Assembly (NCBI RefSeq): GCF_000317615.1 | Contig: NC_019780.1 | Span: 2,935,840 to 2,999,839 of the forward strand | DNA length: 64,000 nt | Direction of reading: 5' to 3' | From: Dactylococcopsis salina PCC 8305 | GTDB taxonomy: Bacteria; Cyanobacteriota; Cyanobacteriia; Cyanobacteriales; Rubidibacteraceae | Shown here: positions 63,917-64,000 of the stretch, one piece after another | How positions within the stretch are numbered: the first letter of the stretch is position 1 | How the letters are laid out: each line of letters begins with the position of its first letter | Notes under the pieces: generated by a model | Told to the model about the DNA's origin: nothing | The model's input: only the letters and a program-made list of their open reading frames with translations | Database searches by the model: none | Position numbers and translations under genes: made by a program

Positions 63917-64000
63917 TTGTTTTAAGATACTATTTATTAGGATTCAATAGCATCATTAGATGGTGGATGCCAACCGCCCTGAATCCACAGACGACGGGCT
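63917..64000. other. Window end
   Basis: No feature recognised in the last 84 bases. Confidence 0.6.

Overview
The window looks like a chromosome segment of a unicellular cyanobacterium. Evidence: psbY (PSII), ndhO (NDH-1), chlD (Mg-chelatase), a DUF3531 gene, the cyanobacterial nucleotidyltransferase-phosphomannomutase fusion, Rcp1-type signalling, and very abundant HIP1 octamers (GCGATCGC). Acidic Ca-binding exoproteins and the gene style suggest a Halothece/Dactylococcopsis/Cyanothece-like organism; that placement is inference. No rRNA, tRNA, CRISPR array or prophage was recognised.

Layout. 1-10.9 kb: GST-like gene (cut by the window edge), a broken RsbU-type regulator, ndhO, the sugar-nucleotide fusion, psbY, a 58-bp tandem array, an S9 peptidase, DUF29, and a gmhB/heptosyltransferase pair. 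11-16 kb: a CHASE3 histidine kinase, an Rcp1-like response regulator and a large hybrid kinase. 16.7-21.5 kb: GT4 glycosyltransferase, queF, a CIA30/NAD-binding protein and a GT39 membrane glycosyltransferase. 21.6-33 kb: a 3157-residue exoenzyme (nuclease, duplicated propeller with phytase-like and CHRD insertions, 5'-nucleotidase, dockerin) preceded by a four-unit Pho box, then a smaller RTX/cadherin/dockerin protein. 33.3-35.2 kb: glmS. 35.2-42.3 kb: an eroded island with class 1 DISARM remnants in canonical order (drmD, drmMI, drmA), an intact ParA gene and broken toxin-antitoxin (TA) modules. 42.3-53.7 kb: WcaF-like acetyltransferase, chlD, dps, sulfiredoxin, the formaldehyde pair fghA/frmA, purD, DUF3531, pheA and a membrane protein. 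53.7-63.9 kb: a CbbX-like AAA protein followed by a dense run of small TA modules separated by HIP1-rich repeats, with two unknown larger genes.

How it works together. The exoenzyme gene combines activities that release phosphate from DNA, organic phosphates and nucleotides, and its promoter carries a phosphate-starvation operator, so a phosphate-scavenging role is the best reading. The DISARM island is dead as a defence system. Its decay, and that of several TA modules, can be followed through deletions, nonsense mutations and insertion of three families of short non-autonomous elements (about 100, 105-113 and 250-275 bp) that recur across the window.
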